Under the pieces are notes generated by a model. That model did no database searches. It worked only from the letters and a program-made list of their open reading frames with translations, and was not told where the DNA came from. Below are positions 17,373-26,631 of a stretch of 64,000 bases of DNA, piece after piece (position 1 is the stretch's first letter; each line of letters starts with the position of its first letter). The stretch comes from Pedobacter psychroterrae (lineage in GTDB: Bacteria > Bacteroidota > Bacteroidia > Sphingobacteriales > Sphingobacteriaceae), in NCBI RefSeq assembly GCF_004331695.1, contig NZ_SJSL01000001.1:620001-684000 (forward strand). The letters are read 5' to 3'. Made by a program: the position numbers and the translations under genes.

Positions 17373-17402
17373 CAAAATTATAAATAAATCTTACAAAGCA
17401 AA
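17373..17402 (-). promoter_or_regulatory. Promoter of the trp leader
   Basis: Read on the minus strand, TTTG (17399-17402), an 18-nt spacer and TAATTTTG (17373-17380) match the Bacteroidota promoter consensus. The predicted start lies only a few nucleotides before the leader-peptide ATG, so the leader would have a very short 5' untranslated region. Confidence 0.6.
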
Positions 17403-17417
17403 ATTAAATTGTAATAT

Positions 17418-17846
17418 TTATGAAATACCAAAGAATGAACGTGTTGGATCCACCTTTGTCATGGCCAGGATTGCCGCCACGATCACTATCAGAGCCAGGC
17501 CAAAATAGATGGCTATGGTACGGTGTTTGGCCGCTCCGTCATCACCTCTTTTAGACCGTGCATTTCCTACAGTCACCAAAATCGCAGCAAAGATCATCAT
17601 TCCGATATGTTCCATTTTCCAGTACCGGATGCCGGCTTCCACCAATGGGCTGATGAAATACATCACCAGGCCTACCAGGATCTGTATATGAGTAGCTATT
17701 AAAGCAAAAACATTCAGTTTTCTGTTACCTTCTGTATACGGTTTTTTACCAAACCAACCTGCCAGCGCCTGGATAAGTGCCAGCACCAACAGTATTAAAA
17801 CAACGTAGCGCCAGCCTGAATGGGCACTTCTCAATATCTGATACAT
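17418..17846 (-). CDS. Four-helix membrane protein, unknown function
   Basis: A 142-residue integral membrane protein with four hydrophobic segments (about residues 12-32, 45-66, 78-95 and 108-128). Histidines occur in or near the helices (RSAHSGWRY, ATHIQ, MEHIGMM, AKHRT), a pattern that could ligate haem as in small cytochrome-b-like proteins, but no family can be named with confidence. It lies 19 nt downstream of the Dabb-domain gene on the same strand. The trp leader promoter begins just beyond its stop codon. Confidence 0.7.
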   Translation of the reverse strand: MYQILRSAHSGWRYVVLILLVLALIQALAGWFGKKPYTEGNRKLNVFALIATHIQILVGLVMYFISPLVEAGIRYWKMEHIGMMIFAAILVTVGNARSKRGDDGAAKHRTIAIYFGLALIVIVAAILAMTKVDPTRSFFGIS

Positions 17847-17865
17847 AATCTTCTATTTAGATAAA

Positions 17866-18279
17866 TTAGGCTTCCATGGCATCATAAACAACTACTTTTT
17901 CCCAAAGAGGGCTGCAGTTCTTAACGAATTCTACGTGTATAGGATGTGTCTGGTAAGTAGCCTCTCCTTTCAGGTCACTAAAAAAGATCAGTTCAGATAC
18001 TCCCCAGCTGTTGTCTACCACTCCGCGTTGCTCGGTACCGGCAGGTACACCCACAAGAAGCTCGTGTACGGTTTCTATTTTAGCTAATTTTTTAATTCCG
18101 GCTATCAGTTTATCGCGGTCTTCTTTAGAGTCCGGGTTTTTTAGCCAGAAAAATACGTGGTGTACCATAGGATATTTTTTTTGCGTATCGGTTAAAGGCA
18201 TTGCTGACGCTGCTGCCGTACTTACTGCAAGGGCCGCTGCTGTCCCTATAAATTTTCTTCTGTTAGATTTTTCCATCAT
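17866..18279 (-). CDS. Dabb-family (stress-responsive alpha/beta barrel) protein with Tat-type signal
   Basis: A 137-residue protein starting with a twin-arginine-like signal, NRRKFIGTAAALAVS, followed by a small-residue cleavage region. The mature part is a Dabb domain: MVHHVFFWLKNPDSKEDRD, then VGVPAGTEQRGVVDNSWG, and YQTHPIHVEFVKN with the usual conserved His. Dabb domains form dimeric ferredoxin-like barrels; most have no known reaction. The RRKFIG motif and export signal suggest a periplasmic location. Its position next to the four-helix membrane protein suggests a shared transcript. Confidence 0.82.
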   Translation of the reverse strand: MMEKSNRRKFIGTAAALAVSTAAASAMPLTDTQKKYPMVHHVFFWLKNPDSKEDRDKLIAGIKKLAKIETVHELLVGVPAGTEQRGVVDNSWGVSELIFFSDLKGEATYQTHPIHVEFVKNCSPLWEKVVVYDAMEA

Positions 18280-18339
18280 TATGTTGTAAAGCTATAAATA
18301 TAACTATTCATAACAAACATTCATAAATTCTCCTGTACA

Positions 18340-20709
18340 CTATTCATATTTAATCGCATTTATAGGGCTTACTGATGCAGCCTTTATAGCCTGGTAGCTA
18401 ACCGTCAGGTAGGCGATTAGGATGATGAACCCAGCAGAACTTAACATCATGAATCCCGTGATCTCGGTTCGGAAATCAAATTTGGCAAGCCAGATGCCCA
18501 TGAGGTAATAGCTTAAAGGAAGGCCAATGCCAATAGCAATCATTACCATTTTTATAAAATTCCAGCACAGCAAATTAACAATACTGAAATGGCTGGCACC
18601 AAGAACCTTCCTAATCCCGATTTCTTTGGTTCGCAATTCTGCACTATAGGCCGACAGGCCGAGAAGACCCAGGCACGAAATAAAGATTGATAAGCCGCCA
18701 AAAAGATTGGAAAGTATGGACAAAGTACGTTCCTGATCAAATTTAGCTTGATAAAGGCTATCCACAAAAGTGAGCTCAACCGGATACACCTGGTTCAATT
18801 CCTTTGTGACCTTATTAACCTTTTCCAAAGCCAGATCAACAGGTATTAGCGGATTTAAGCGCATAGTGATCACATCAGGTATAAATGATGCCCAAAGAAT
18901 AATCATTGGCATCTCTTTTTTAGTAGGTTCAGCCCAAATAATGTCTTCAAAAACCCCTATAACGGTTCTTTTAATTTTGCCATATGTTACAGTTGTTCCT
19001 ATCGGCTGCTTCAGGTTCATGGCTGTAACTGCGGTTTGATTCAACAATATTCCGGCGGTATCAGAAGCCATTTTTTCGTTAAAATCCACGCCCTTAATCA
19101 TCTTAATGCCCATGGTTTTGGAAAAATCGCTGGTGGTAAAGATCTGGTTAAAATCTATGTTTTTATCGGACGGAGACATGCCTTCCCATTCCAGGCCGCT
19201 TGTAGTGGAATTTCTGGTGGAAATGCTGGCTGTAGTTTTGCACATCGCATTCACAGCTCCCGATTGTAGCAGACGTGCTTTTAAAAGGTCGTACTTTTGA
19301 AACAGCATCCCTTCCATAGGCATTTCAACCAAAGCACTGCTGTTATAACCTATAGGTCTGTTTTTAATCAACTGAAGTTGGTTGTAAATCACTATTGTAC
19401 CTGTTATTAAAAGAACCGCGAAACTGAATTGTATCACGACCAATACCTGTCTGAAGGTTACAGAAGAGTGGTTGCCATTTTTTGTTACCGCTCCCTTTAA
19501 CACATTTACGGGTTCAAAAGAGGAGAGGTAAAATGCAGGATAACTACCGGCAATAATACCGGTAACAAAAACACCAATAAGGACCAGTAGCCAACTGTAC
19601 ACATCCAGGGAGCGTATGTGGAGCTGTGTATTCAGTAAGCTATTAAATATAGGTAAAGAAAGTTCAATCATAACGATTGCAAGCACCAGACTTATCAAAA
19701 CCATAATCATGGACTCCAACAGGAATTGCAGCATTAATGACTTTCTAGTTGCGCCTATCGCTTTCCTTACACCTACTTCCCTGGCCCTTTTACCAGCCCT
19801 TGCAGTTGCAAGGTTCATAAAATTGATACAAGCAATGACCAATATCCCTAATGCCAAACCAATGAAGATCTTTACCTGCTGGATCCTTCCGCCATCAGGT
19901 ACTCCGTTTTTAAATTCGCCATGCAAATGGCTCTTCAAAAGCGGGTATATAAAAGGTTCAGCGGTTGCAAAAGTATTGTGTCTTTTGAGGAATTTTCTAA
20001 ATCCGGAATTAAAATCATCCACATTTACCCCTTTATTCAGGGTTAGCAAGGTATAAAATGAATAGTTTTGCCATTGTGCATCCTTGATGAATATACCTTG
20101 ATTTTCGTTTAGTGAAACCAGGCTTTCAAATTGATAATCTATGTTTTCAGGCAGATCTTCGATTACACCCGTTACCTTTAACGTAGCAAAGTTCATGAAT
20201 TTAATCCCTTTATTTAGTGCAGTGGCATTTCCAAACAGCATCCTTGCAGCGCTTTGTGTTAAAACGATAGAATTTGGTTGTCTAAATGCAGTTTCAGCAC
20301 TACCACTTACAAATTTATAGGACAAAATCTTAAGGATGTCCGGCTCTGCAAAGCGATTCTCGACCTTTATGCTTTTATCTCCATATACGAGGAGCGTCTT
20401 GGTAGACCAGGTGATCATAGCCGCGTTTTTAATTCCTGGGAATTCTGCTTTCATTGTTCCTGCCAGTACATTTGGGGTGTGATTTCCAGTACCTTTAATG
20501 CTATTTAAATTATCCAGATGGTTTACCTTGACCTCATAGATGTTCTGCACATCGTTAAACTGTGTGTTAAACTTCCACTCATTGGCCACATAGAGCAATA
20601 ATAGCATAGATGCAGCTAAACCAATAGCCAATCCCCCAAGGTTAATTAATGTAAAACCCTTATTCTTCCATAAGTTTCTCCAGGCGATTTTTAAACTGAG
20701 TTCTTCCAT
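18340..20709 (-). CDS. ABC transporter permease, MacB/FtsX-type, duplicated
   Basis: A 789-residue permease starting with the standard Bacteroidota motif LKIAWRNLWKNKGFTLINLGGLAIGLA. It has an N-terminal membrane helix, a large MacB-type periplasmic domain, three helices including GKRAREVGVRKAIGATR, then a second helix/periplasmic/three-helix unit ending with LRTKEIGIRKVLGAS. Each EVGVRK/EIGIRK segment is the coupling loop to an ATPase. This class drives efflux of peptides or lipoproteins through mechanotransmission. The ATP-binding partner is not next to it, so it is an orphan permease here. Confidence 0.9.
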   Translation of the reverse strand: MEELSLKIAWRNLWKNKGFTLINLGGLAIGLAASMLLLLYVANEWKFNTQFNDVQNIYEVKVNHLDNLNSIKGTGNHTPNVLAGTMKAEFPGIKNAAMITWSTKTLLVYGDKSIKVENRFAEPDILKILSYKFVSGSAETAFRQPNSIVLTQSAARMLFGNATALNKGIKFMNFATLKVTGVIEDLPENIDYQFESLVSLNENQGIFIKDAQWQNYSFYTLLTLNKGVNVDDFNSGFRKFLKRHNTFATAEPFIYPLLKSHLHGEFKNGVPDGGRIQQVKIFIGLALGILVIACINFMNLATARAGKRAREVGVRKAIGATRKSLMLQFLLESMIMVLISLVLAIVMIELSLPIFNSLLNTQLHIRSLDVYSWLLVLIGVFVTGIIAGSYPAFYLSSFEPVNVLKGAVTKNGNHSSVTFRQVLVVIQFSFAVLLITGTIVIYNQLQLIKNRPIGYNSSALVEMPMEGMLFQKYDLLKARLLQSGAVNAMCKTTASISTRNSTTSGLEWEGMSPSDKNIDFNQIFTTSDFSKTMGIKMIKGVDFNEKMASDTAGILLNQTAVTAMNLKQPIGTTVTYGKIKRTVIGVFEDIIWAEPTKKEMPMIILWASFIPDVITMRLNPLIPVDLALEKVNKVTKELNQVYPVELTFVDSLYQAKFDQERTLSILSNLFGGLSIFISCLGLLGLSAYSAELRTKEIGIRKVLGASHFSIVNLLCWNFIKMVMIAIGIGLPLSYYLMGIWLAKFDFRTEITGFMMLSSAGFIILIAYLTVSYQAIKAASVSPINAIKYE

Positions 20710-21084
20710 AAGAAACGTAAAGCTAACTATATACCAAATTATAAATCAGGCTTTTTGAAGTTACAAGGCGATGTTTATCTGCTGGCTGTCCGTTAGTGGA
20801 CAATTAATGTTCAGAATTGACCATTACCGGCAAATTAGCACTCAACTCTAAAAATTGGGGAGACCCAAATTTCACATGTCAAAGAACTTCTTAAGCAGCC
20901 CTCCCGGCTACCAAACCTAGCTATCCTTTAGGGAGGAGCCGGCCTTATGTCTTTTAATTTTTGATAATACAAATTTACCAATACCATAAACAACGCGATC
21001 AGTCAACAGTCAGAATGGCGATCCCTGTCGTTATTTAGCTAAATTTTGGCAATCGCTGTCGCGATTGGGAGGACAGATTTAAAC
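20710..21084. other. Gene-free gap with two hairpin-forming stretches
   Basis: A 375-nt gap between two leftward genes with no credible reading frame. At 20900-20942, CCTCCC pairs with GGGAGG and the adjacent GGCT pairs with AGCC in crossing order, so it could form a small pseudoknot. At 21050-21067, CAATCGC and GCGATTG flank a 4-nt loop just behind the DUF1624 stop codon; on the minus strand it is followed by a short AAAATTT, so it may be a weak terminator. The promoter of the ABC permease must lie at the left of this gap but was not identified. Confidence 0.4.
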
Positions 21085-22245
21085 CTACAAATACCTCAGG
21101 AGCTTATTTTCACTATGGGCCAGCTTATACTTGCTGTACCATTTGCAGATGGGATACAGAAGCACAACGACAGCAGCCCAGATTAGATATAGTGCCCAAA
21201 GTTCAACACCATTGGGGGCATTTGGCCGTCCAAAATTAAATCCAAACACAAAATCTGAGGTCTTAAATCCCTGAAGGAAAAGCATAATAAACATGATGCT
21301 ATGCAGGATATACCAGTGAATAAGGTAATAGAAAAGCGGCACTTGTCCGTATATTTTGATCACATTTGCTACCCTGCCCCTTATTTCCTCTGCAAACCGC
21401 AGCATCAGAAACATGATACCCAAAGTAGCCAGGCAATACAAAAGTGAAGGCGGATATTTGGTGACATTAACAAAGGATAAAATAGTAAAGAGATTCTGCT
21501 TCTGCACTTCCCAATGGGATTGATCGCCATAAATATTGCTGTACCTGAGTACGAAAAAAAGCAAAAGTGAGCCTGTTCCCAAAAACAGGAAAATGTGCTT
21601 TCGCTTTTCTGCTGAAAATTCAAAAACATATCCCAGGCCAAATCCAGCGAGCATGACGCCTAGCCAGGGGATGGGTGGATATGCAATGATCAGCAGCGTG
21701 CTGGCAGTAACAGGGATTGCGGTATCTGCAAATAAAGGCGCCAGAATCTTGACCGCCACCGACTGCTCATCGACTGAAATGAGCGCTAAAAGATTGTGGC
21801 CAAAAAGGATCACCAAACCTATAATCCCCAGTATTTTTGCTGGAACCTTAATCAACAAACCCAACAGAATAAAGCAAAACCCAATAGCTCCGATCACCTG
21901 AAACAGGAATACACCAAATTTAATATCAGCCCAGAGCCCAAAAGTTATAACTGTAAACTCTAAAATAATCAGCCAGAGACCCCTGCTGATGAGAAAATTC
22001 CGGCTCGCAGATACATTTCCGTTCTTCTTAAAGGAGAGGTACGCCGATACTCCCGAAAGGAAAACGAAAGTCGGTGCACAAAGGTGAGTAACCCATCGGG
22101 TAAAAAATAAGGAAGGGGTGGTAGTAGCCAGATCCGTAGGGTCGCCAGTAGCCCCGCTGATGTGTAGCAGATCACGACTATGATCAAGTGCCATGATGAT
22201 CATCACAATGCCCCTTACAATGTCTATTGAGTTTATCCTTTTCAT
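21085..22245 (-). CDS. DUF1624 multi-helix membrane protein (acyltransferase-like)
   Basis: A 386-residue protein with about ten membrane helices. The opening RINSIDIVRGIVMIIMALDH, then HLCAPTFVFLSGVSAYLS, and PPIPWLGVMLAGFGLGY are typical of the DUF1624 family, related to heparan-alpha-glucosaminide N-acetyltransferase and the wider OafA-like acyltransferases. The DH after the first helix is the likely catalytic His region. Substrate is unknown; modification of a cell-surface glycan is a reasonable inference. It is divergent from the amidohydrolase gene with 75 nt between starts. Confidence 0.83.
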   Translation of the reverse strand: MKRINSIDIVRGIVMIIMALDHSRDLLHISGATGDPTDLATTTPSLFFTRWVTHLCAPTFVFLSGVSAYLSFKKNGNVSASRNFLISRGLWLIILEFTVITFGLWADIKFGVFLFQVIGAIGFCFILLGLLIKVPAKILGIIGLVILFGHNLLALISVDEQSVAVKILAPLFADTAIPVTASTLLIIAYPPIPWLGVMLAGFGLGYVFEFSAEKRKHIFLFLGTGSLLLFFVLRYSNIYGDQSHWEVQKQNLFTILSFVNVTKYPPSLLYCLATLGIMFLMLRFAEEIRGRVANVIKIYGQVPLFYYLIHWYILHSIMFIMLFLQGFKTSDFVFGFNFGRPNAPNGVELWALYLIWAAVVVLLYPICKWYSKYKLAHSENKLLRYL

Positions 22246-22320
22246 TGGTTCTAATTTGGGTATTCCTTTTCATAAATCCAGTTTTTTATGATAGATTTAA
22301 AGCATTAATCCATAATCTTT

Positions 22321-25050
22321 ATGAAGAGAACCTTACTCAGCTTTATACTGGTGTTTTTCGCTGTTTCATCGTTTGCACAGCAGACGTTTCCTGTAAATGG
22401 ATCTTATGACATCAGACAGGGCCTGTATGCTTTTACCAATGCCAACATTGTAGTAAATGCAAGCCAGACAATTAAAAATGGAACCTTGCTGATTAAAGGA
22501 CAACTCATACATGCTGCAGGCGCCGGAATTACTGTCCCTAAAGGATATGTAGTGATTGATCTGAAGGGAAAATTTATCTATCCTTCTTTAATAGATCCAT
22601 TTACTGCGTATGGTGTGCCTGAAACGCCTGGAACCGCGGGCGGCCCGCGACAGTCGATCTTTACCTCTACCAAACAGGGCGCTTATGGATGGAATGAAGC
22701 GATCAGACCGGAAACACATGTGAACACACTATTTACGTCCGACAGTAAAAAGGCGGATGAACTGCGCAAAGCTGGTTTTGGCAGCGTAAATGTGGTCAAC
22801 AGAAACGGAATAGCAAGGGGTACATCAGCTGCAGTATCCCTGAGCGGGGAGCGTGAAAATAACAGCATGCTCAACCCAAAATCGGCAGCTAACTATTCTT
22901 TCAATAAAGGGACTTCTCAAAATGATTACCCCAGCTCATTGATGGGTTCGATTGCATTGCTGCGCCAGACATATTATGATGCGGCCTGGTACGGAAAACA
23001 AAAGGAGGAATATAACATTTCGCTGGAAGAATTTAACGCGCAACAAAACATCCCACAACTATTTGAGGCCGATGGATGGCAAAATATATTGCGCGCTGAT
23101 AAAATCGCAAAGGAATTTGGCAAACAGTATATCATTAAGTCTAACGGTGATGAATATCAACGGGTAGATGCTGTAAAGGCTACGGGTGCCAGCCTTATCA
23201 TACCCCTGGATTTTACCAAGGCTTATGACATAGCCGACACGGTAGAAGCACGAAATATTTCACTGGCACAAATGAAGGCATGGGAAATGGCCCCTGCCAA
23301 TCCTGCTGCATTGGAAAAAGCAGGTATCAGGTTTTCACTGACTGCCTTTGGACTGGATAATGTAAAAGACTTTTGGCCTAATATCCGAACGGCTATTCTT
23401 TACGGACTTTCTGAAAAACAAGCCCTCATGGCCATCACCGAAATTCCGGCAGCCATGATTGGCATAGCCGGCAAAACCGGCAGCTTGGAAAAAGGAAAAC
23501 TCGCCAATTTCATCATCACGTCTGACAGCCTCTTTAAGAAGGACAACGTGATTGAGGAAAACTGGGTACAGGGCAAGCGTTTTATTCTTGATAAAAATGA
23601 CAAGAAAGAACAAAAAGATAGCCTGAACAAGGTAATTGCAAAAGCTGAAGCTGCAAAGGCACCAGCGATAGGCGAGCTCATCTATCCTTTTACTGCTTTT
23701 GGCAACCGGACATCCCTGAAACAGGAAACAGTATTGTTAAAAAATGCAACGGTCTGGACCAACGAGAAAGAGGGTGTTTTAGAAAATACGGATGTGCTGC
23801 TGGAGAACGGCAAGATTAAATCAGTTGGCAAGAACCTAAGCGCAGGCAATGCAAAAATCATTGATGCGACAGGCAAGCACATTACTGCAGGTCTGATAGA
23901 CGAGCATTCCCACATCGCCGGAACCGGAGGCATCAATGAAGGCTCCCAGTCTAATTCCGCTGAGGTACGCATCGCAGACGTGATCAACTCAGAGGATGTA
24001 AGCATCTATCGCCAGCTGGCTGGTGGGGTTACCACTTCCCAGATCCTGCATGGCTCTGCAAACCCAATAGGCGGACAATCGCAGCTGATCAAATTAAGAT
24101 GGGGAAAGTTACCGGAGGAGCTGAAGTTCGCCGGTGCGGATGGTTTTATCAAGTTTGCCCTTGGAGAAAACGTTAAGCAAAGTAATTTTGGAACCGGGGC
24201 CCGTTTTCCAGTGACCAGAATGGGTGTGGAACAAACCTTTGTTGATGATTTTACCCGTGCAAAAGAGTATAAAGCAGCCATTTCAAAAAAAGGCAATAAC
24301 GTGCGTAGGGACCTGGAGCTGGATGCGATAGCAGAGATCCTGGACAATAAGCGCTTCATTACCTGCCACTCTTATGTGCAGTCTGAAATCAATATGCTGA
24401 TGCATGTGGCGGATAGCATCGGTTTTAAGATCAATACTTTTACGCATATTCTGGAGGGCTATAAAATGGCCGATAAAATGAAGGCAAGAGGTATAAACGC
24501 CTCGACATTTTCCGACTGGTGGGCTTACAAAATGGAGGTTGCAGAGGCCATCCCTTACAACGGAAAGATCATGCACAATGTAGGGGTAACTACCGCATTC
24601 AACTCTGACGACGCCGAGATGGCCCGGAGGCTAAACCAGGAAGCAGGAAAAGCGGTGCTTTATGGCGATGTGCCTGAAGAAGACGCCCTTAAATTTGTGT
24701 CTTTAAACCCTGCCAAAATGCTGCACATAGACGATAAAGTAGGGAGTATCAAAGTGGGGAAAGATGCGGATGTAGTCATCTGGTCTGATCATCCCTTATC
24801 TATCTATACAAAAGCGGAGAAGACCTTTGTGGACGGCATCGCCTACTGGGACATTGAACGCGATGCAGAACTGCGGAAAGCGCAGGCTGCCGAGCGTGCC
24901 GGTCTGATCAAAAAAATGCAGGACAATAAAAAACCAGGAGATAAAACCCAGCGCCCGCAGTCTGACCGCCCGCGCATTTACCATTGTGAAACTATAGAAG
25001 ATTATGCTGCTGAACTTAATGATTTGGAAAGGAACCATGCTCATGAATAA
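22321..25050 (+). CDS. Exported two-domain amidohydrolase; N-terminal domain lacks the metal site
   Basis: A 909-residue protein with a signal peptide (LSFILVFFAVSSFAQ). Residues 35-430 form one amidohydrolase-like domain in which the usual GxxDxHxH strand is replaced by YPSLIDPFTAYG, so the metal histidines are missing. Residues 470-850 form a second domain with GLIDEHSHIAG at about residue 525, FTHILEGYK and FNSDDAEMAR, which keeps the metal ligands, and the closing GSIKVGKDADVVIWS. The active half should be a periplasmic metallo-hydrolase, perhaps of the imidazolonepropionase or dipeptidase branch; the substrate is unknown. It overlaps the next gene by 8 nt. Confidence 0.85.
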   Translation: MKRTLLSFILVFFAVSSFAQQTFPVNGSYDIRQGLYAFTNANIVVNASQTIKNGTLLIKGQLIHAAGAGITVPKGYVVIDLKGKFIYPSLIDPFTAYGVPETPGTAGGPRQSIFTSTKQGAYGWNEAIRPETHVNTLFTSDSKKADELRKAGFGSVNVVNRNGIARGTSAAVSLSGERENNSMLNPKSAANYSFNKGTSQNDYPSSLMGSIALLRQTYYDAAWYGKQKEEYNISLEEFNAQQNIPQLFEADGWQNILRADKIAKEFGKQYIIKSNGDEYQRVDAVKATGASLIIPLDFTKAYDIADTVEARNISLAQMKAWEMAPANPAALEKAGIRFSLTAFGLDNVKDFWPNIRTAILYGLSEKQALMAITEIPAAMIGIAGKTGSLEKGKLANFIITSDSLFKKDNVIEENWVQGKRFILDKNDKKEQKDSLNKVIAKAEAAKAPAIGELIYPFTAFGNRTSLKQETVLLKNATVWTNEKEGVLENTDVLLENGKIKSVGKNLSAGNAKIIDATGKHITAGLIDEHSHIAGTGGINEGSQSNSAEVRIADVINSEDVSIYRQLAGGVTTSQILHGSANPIGGQSQLIKLRWGKLPEELKFAGADGFIKFALGENVKQSNFGTGARFPVTRMGVEQTFVDDFTRAKEYKAAISKKGNNVRRDLELDAIAEILDNKRFITCHSYVQSEINMLMHVADSIGFKINTFTHILEGYKMADKMKARGINASTFSDWWAYKMEVAEAIPYNGKIMHNVGVTTAFNSDDAEMARRLNQEAGKAVLYGDVPEEDALKFVSLNPAKMLHIDDKVGSIKVGKDADVVIWSDHPLSIYTKAEKTFVDGIAYWDIERDAELRKAQAAERAGLIKKMQDNKKPGDKTQRPQSDRPRIYHCETIEDYAAELNDLERNHAHE

Positions 25051-26350
25051 ATATATCATAACCTGCTTCATCTTTGCCCTGGCATTGAAGGGCATGGCGC
25101 AAGCCAATATCGCTCCCGCCGGCAAACAAAAGAAAAAGACCATTGTGATGGGCGCCAAGCTTCACCTCGGTACGGGCAAGGTGATTGAAATCGGCTATCT
25201 CATTTTTGACGAGGGAAAGATCACCGGTGTGGGGGATGCCACAGTGGCACGAATTGACATCAGCAGCATGGAGGTAATTACTGCCAATGGCAAACATGTA
25301 TATCCGGGTTTCATATCCCCGGTTACCAATCTTGGCCTTTCTGAATTTGAAGCAGTAAAGGCAACACTCGATTTTACAGAAATAGGTAATTTTAATCCCC
25401 ACATAAGATCGCTGATTGCTTACAATACCGACTCAAAGGTACCCGCCACTGTCAGGAGCAATGGCGTCTTGATGGCGCAGATCACTCCGCAGGGAGGGAT
25501 CATTTCCGGAAGCTCTTCAGTGGTGCAGCTCGATGCCTGGAACTGGGAAGACGCAGCTATTAAAAAGGATAATGCCATGCACATGACGTGGCCGGCAGCC
25601 CCGAGAGCCGGGACGGGCGGAAGCAGGGCACAGTTGAACACCGACGCTTTAAAAGAGCGTACGCAGCGTTCCATCAGCGAGCTGGAACAACTATTTTCGG
25701 AGGCAAAAGCTTATGCCGAGATCCCCAAACCAGAGACCAGCAACCCAAGGCTTGCAGCAATGAGGCACTTGTTCGACGGCAAACAGAAACTCTTCATTAC
25801 TGCAAATGCAGAAAAAGACATCCTTGCAGCGGTTAATTTCGCAAAGAAGTACGGCATCGTGCCCGTTATCAAAGGAGGGGATGAAGCCCATTTGATCACC
25901 GGGTTTTTAAAAGAAAATAATATAGCAATTATCATCAAGCAACCACATTCATTACCATCCAACAATGATGATGATGTGAACCTGCCATACAAAAGAGCAG
26001 GCATCCTGGCCAATGCGGGGATAAATGTGGTGATCAGCATAGACGACTATTGGCAGCAGAGAAACCTTCCTTTTATGGCAGGGACTGCAGCAGCATGGGG
26101 TGTAGACAGGGAAAAGGCCTTACAGATGATCTCATTGAATACCGCCAGAATCCTCGGGATAGATCAATCAGCGGGAAGCCTGGAAATAGGTAAAGATGCT
26201 ACTTTCTTTATTTCGGCAGGTGATGCGCTGGACATGAAAACCAATAAAGTAGAAACAGCTTTTATTCAGGGAAGAAATATCAATCTGGACAACCTGCATA
26301 AGCAACTGGACAGGAAATTTAGCGATAAATACAACTCGGGGAAGAAATAA
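25043..26350 (+). CDS. Exported amidohydrolase-like protein lacking metal ligands
   Basis: A 435-residue protein with a signal peptide (YIITCFIFALALKGMAQ). It has the amidohydrolase layout: beta-sandwich strands DEGKITGVGDA, the strand HVYPGFISPVTNLGL where GxxDxHxH should be, and the terminal AGSLEIGKDATFFIS. The HxH is absent and no substitute cluster is seen, so it is probably not a hydrolase. It resembles the N-terminal half of the upstream protein and overlaps that gene by 8 nt (ATGAATAA), suggesting a partner subunit. Start chosen at 25043; ATG at 25037 is possible. Confidence 0.8.
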   Translation: MNKYIITCFIFALALKGMAQANIAPAGKQKKKTIVMGAKLHLGTGKVIEIGYLIFDEGKITGVGDATVARIDISSMEVITANGKHVYPGFISPVTNLGLSEFEAVKATLDFTEIGNFNPHIRSLIAYNTDSKVPATVRSNGVLMAQITPQGGIISGSSSVVQLDAWNWEDAAIKKDNAMHMTWPAAPRAGTGGSRAQLNTDALKERTQRSISELEQLFSEAKAYAEIPKPETSNPRLAAMRHLFDGKQKLFITANAEKDILAAVNFAKKYGIVPVIKGGDEAHLITGFLKENNIAIIIKQPHSLPSNNDDDVNLPYKRAGILANAGINVVISIDDYWQQRNLPFMAGTAAAWGVDREKALQMISLNTARILGIDQSAGSLEIGKDATFFISAGDALDMKTNKVETAFIQGRNINLDNLHKQLDRKFSDKYNSGKK

Positions 26351-26356
26351 GCGGAC

Positions 26357-26393
26357 AAAAAAAGAGTGGCCTCATCCAAGGTCACTCGTTTTT
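26357..26393. terminator. Bidirectional terminator
   Basis: GAGTGGCCT and AGGTCACTC form a 9-bp stem with one mismatch around a 6-nt loop. A-rich and T-rich runs flank it on both sides (AAAAAAA on the left, GTTTTT on the right), so it can end both the rightward amidohydrolase transcript and the leftward tRNA-like transcript. Confidence 0.85.
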
Positions 26394-26419
26394 AACTAAC
26401 TTATTATTCATAAAAAAAC

Positions 26420-26564
26420 TGGCTGTTGGGGAAGGAGTCGAACCTTCAAGGGGTAGTTAGCTACAGTTCAAAAATTAATTTGTGGTCAACCCATAAACTG
26501 CGTTTGTCCATTTATCCCCACCACCGAGACAAGAAGGCGTGTCTGCCAATTTCACCACCCAACA
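26420..26564 (-). tRNA. tRNA-like RNA 1: type II cloverleaf, GUC at anticodon position, 73-nt variable arm
   Basis: On the minus strand: 7-bp acceptor TGTTGGG/CCCAACA, discriminator G and an encoded CCA; a Leu-type D-arm (GTG, AAATTGGCAGA, CAC); an anticodon arm CCTTC-TTGTCTC-GGTGG with a central U-U mismatch; and a perfect T-arm GAAGG-TTCGACT-CCTTC. The loop places GUC at positions 34-36 and U at 37, where normal tRNAs have a purine. The variable region is about 73 nt (usual Leu/Ser 12-20) and is closed by GGGG/CCCC. GUC is an Asp anticodon, incompatible with a long-variable-arm scaffold, so decoding is doubtful. It follows tRNA-like 2 in the same direction. Confidence 0.6.
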
Positions 26565-26585
26565 TTATATTAAAGTACTAACTTT

Positions 26586-26628
26586 GTAAACAGCCGGAAG
26601 TTTAGGTGATAAAATTCCTGCTGTTTAC
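26586..26628 (-). other. Hairpin between the two tRNA-like genes
   Basis: GTAAACAGC (26586-26594) and GCTGTTTAC (26620-26628) are perfect 9-nt inverted repeats; inside them, after one mismatch, GGAA pairs with TTCC. There is no T-run, so it is not a normal terminator. It lies in the 67-nt spacer of the predicted tRNA-like transcript and may guide processing. Confidence 0.55.
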
Positions 26629-26631
26629 TAG

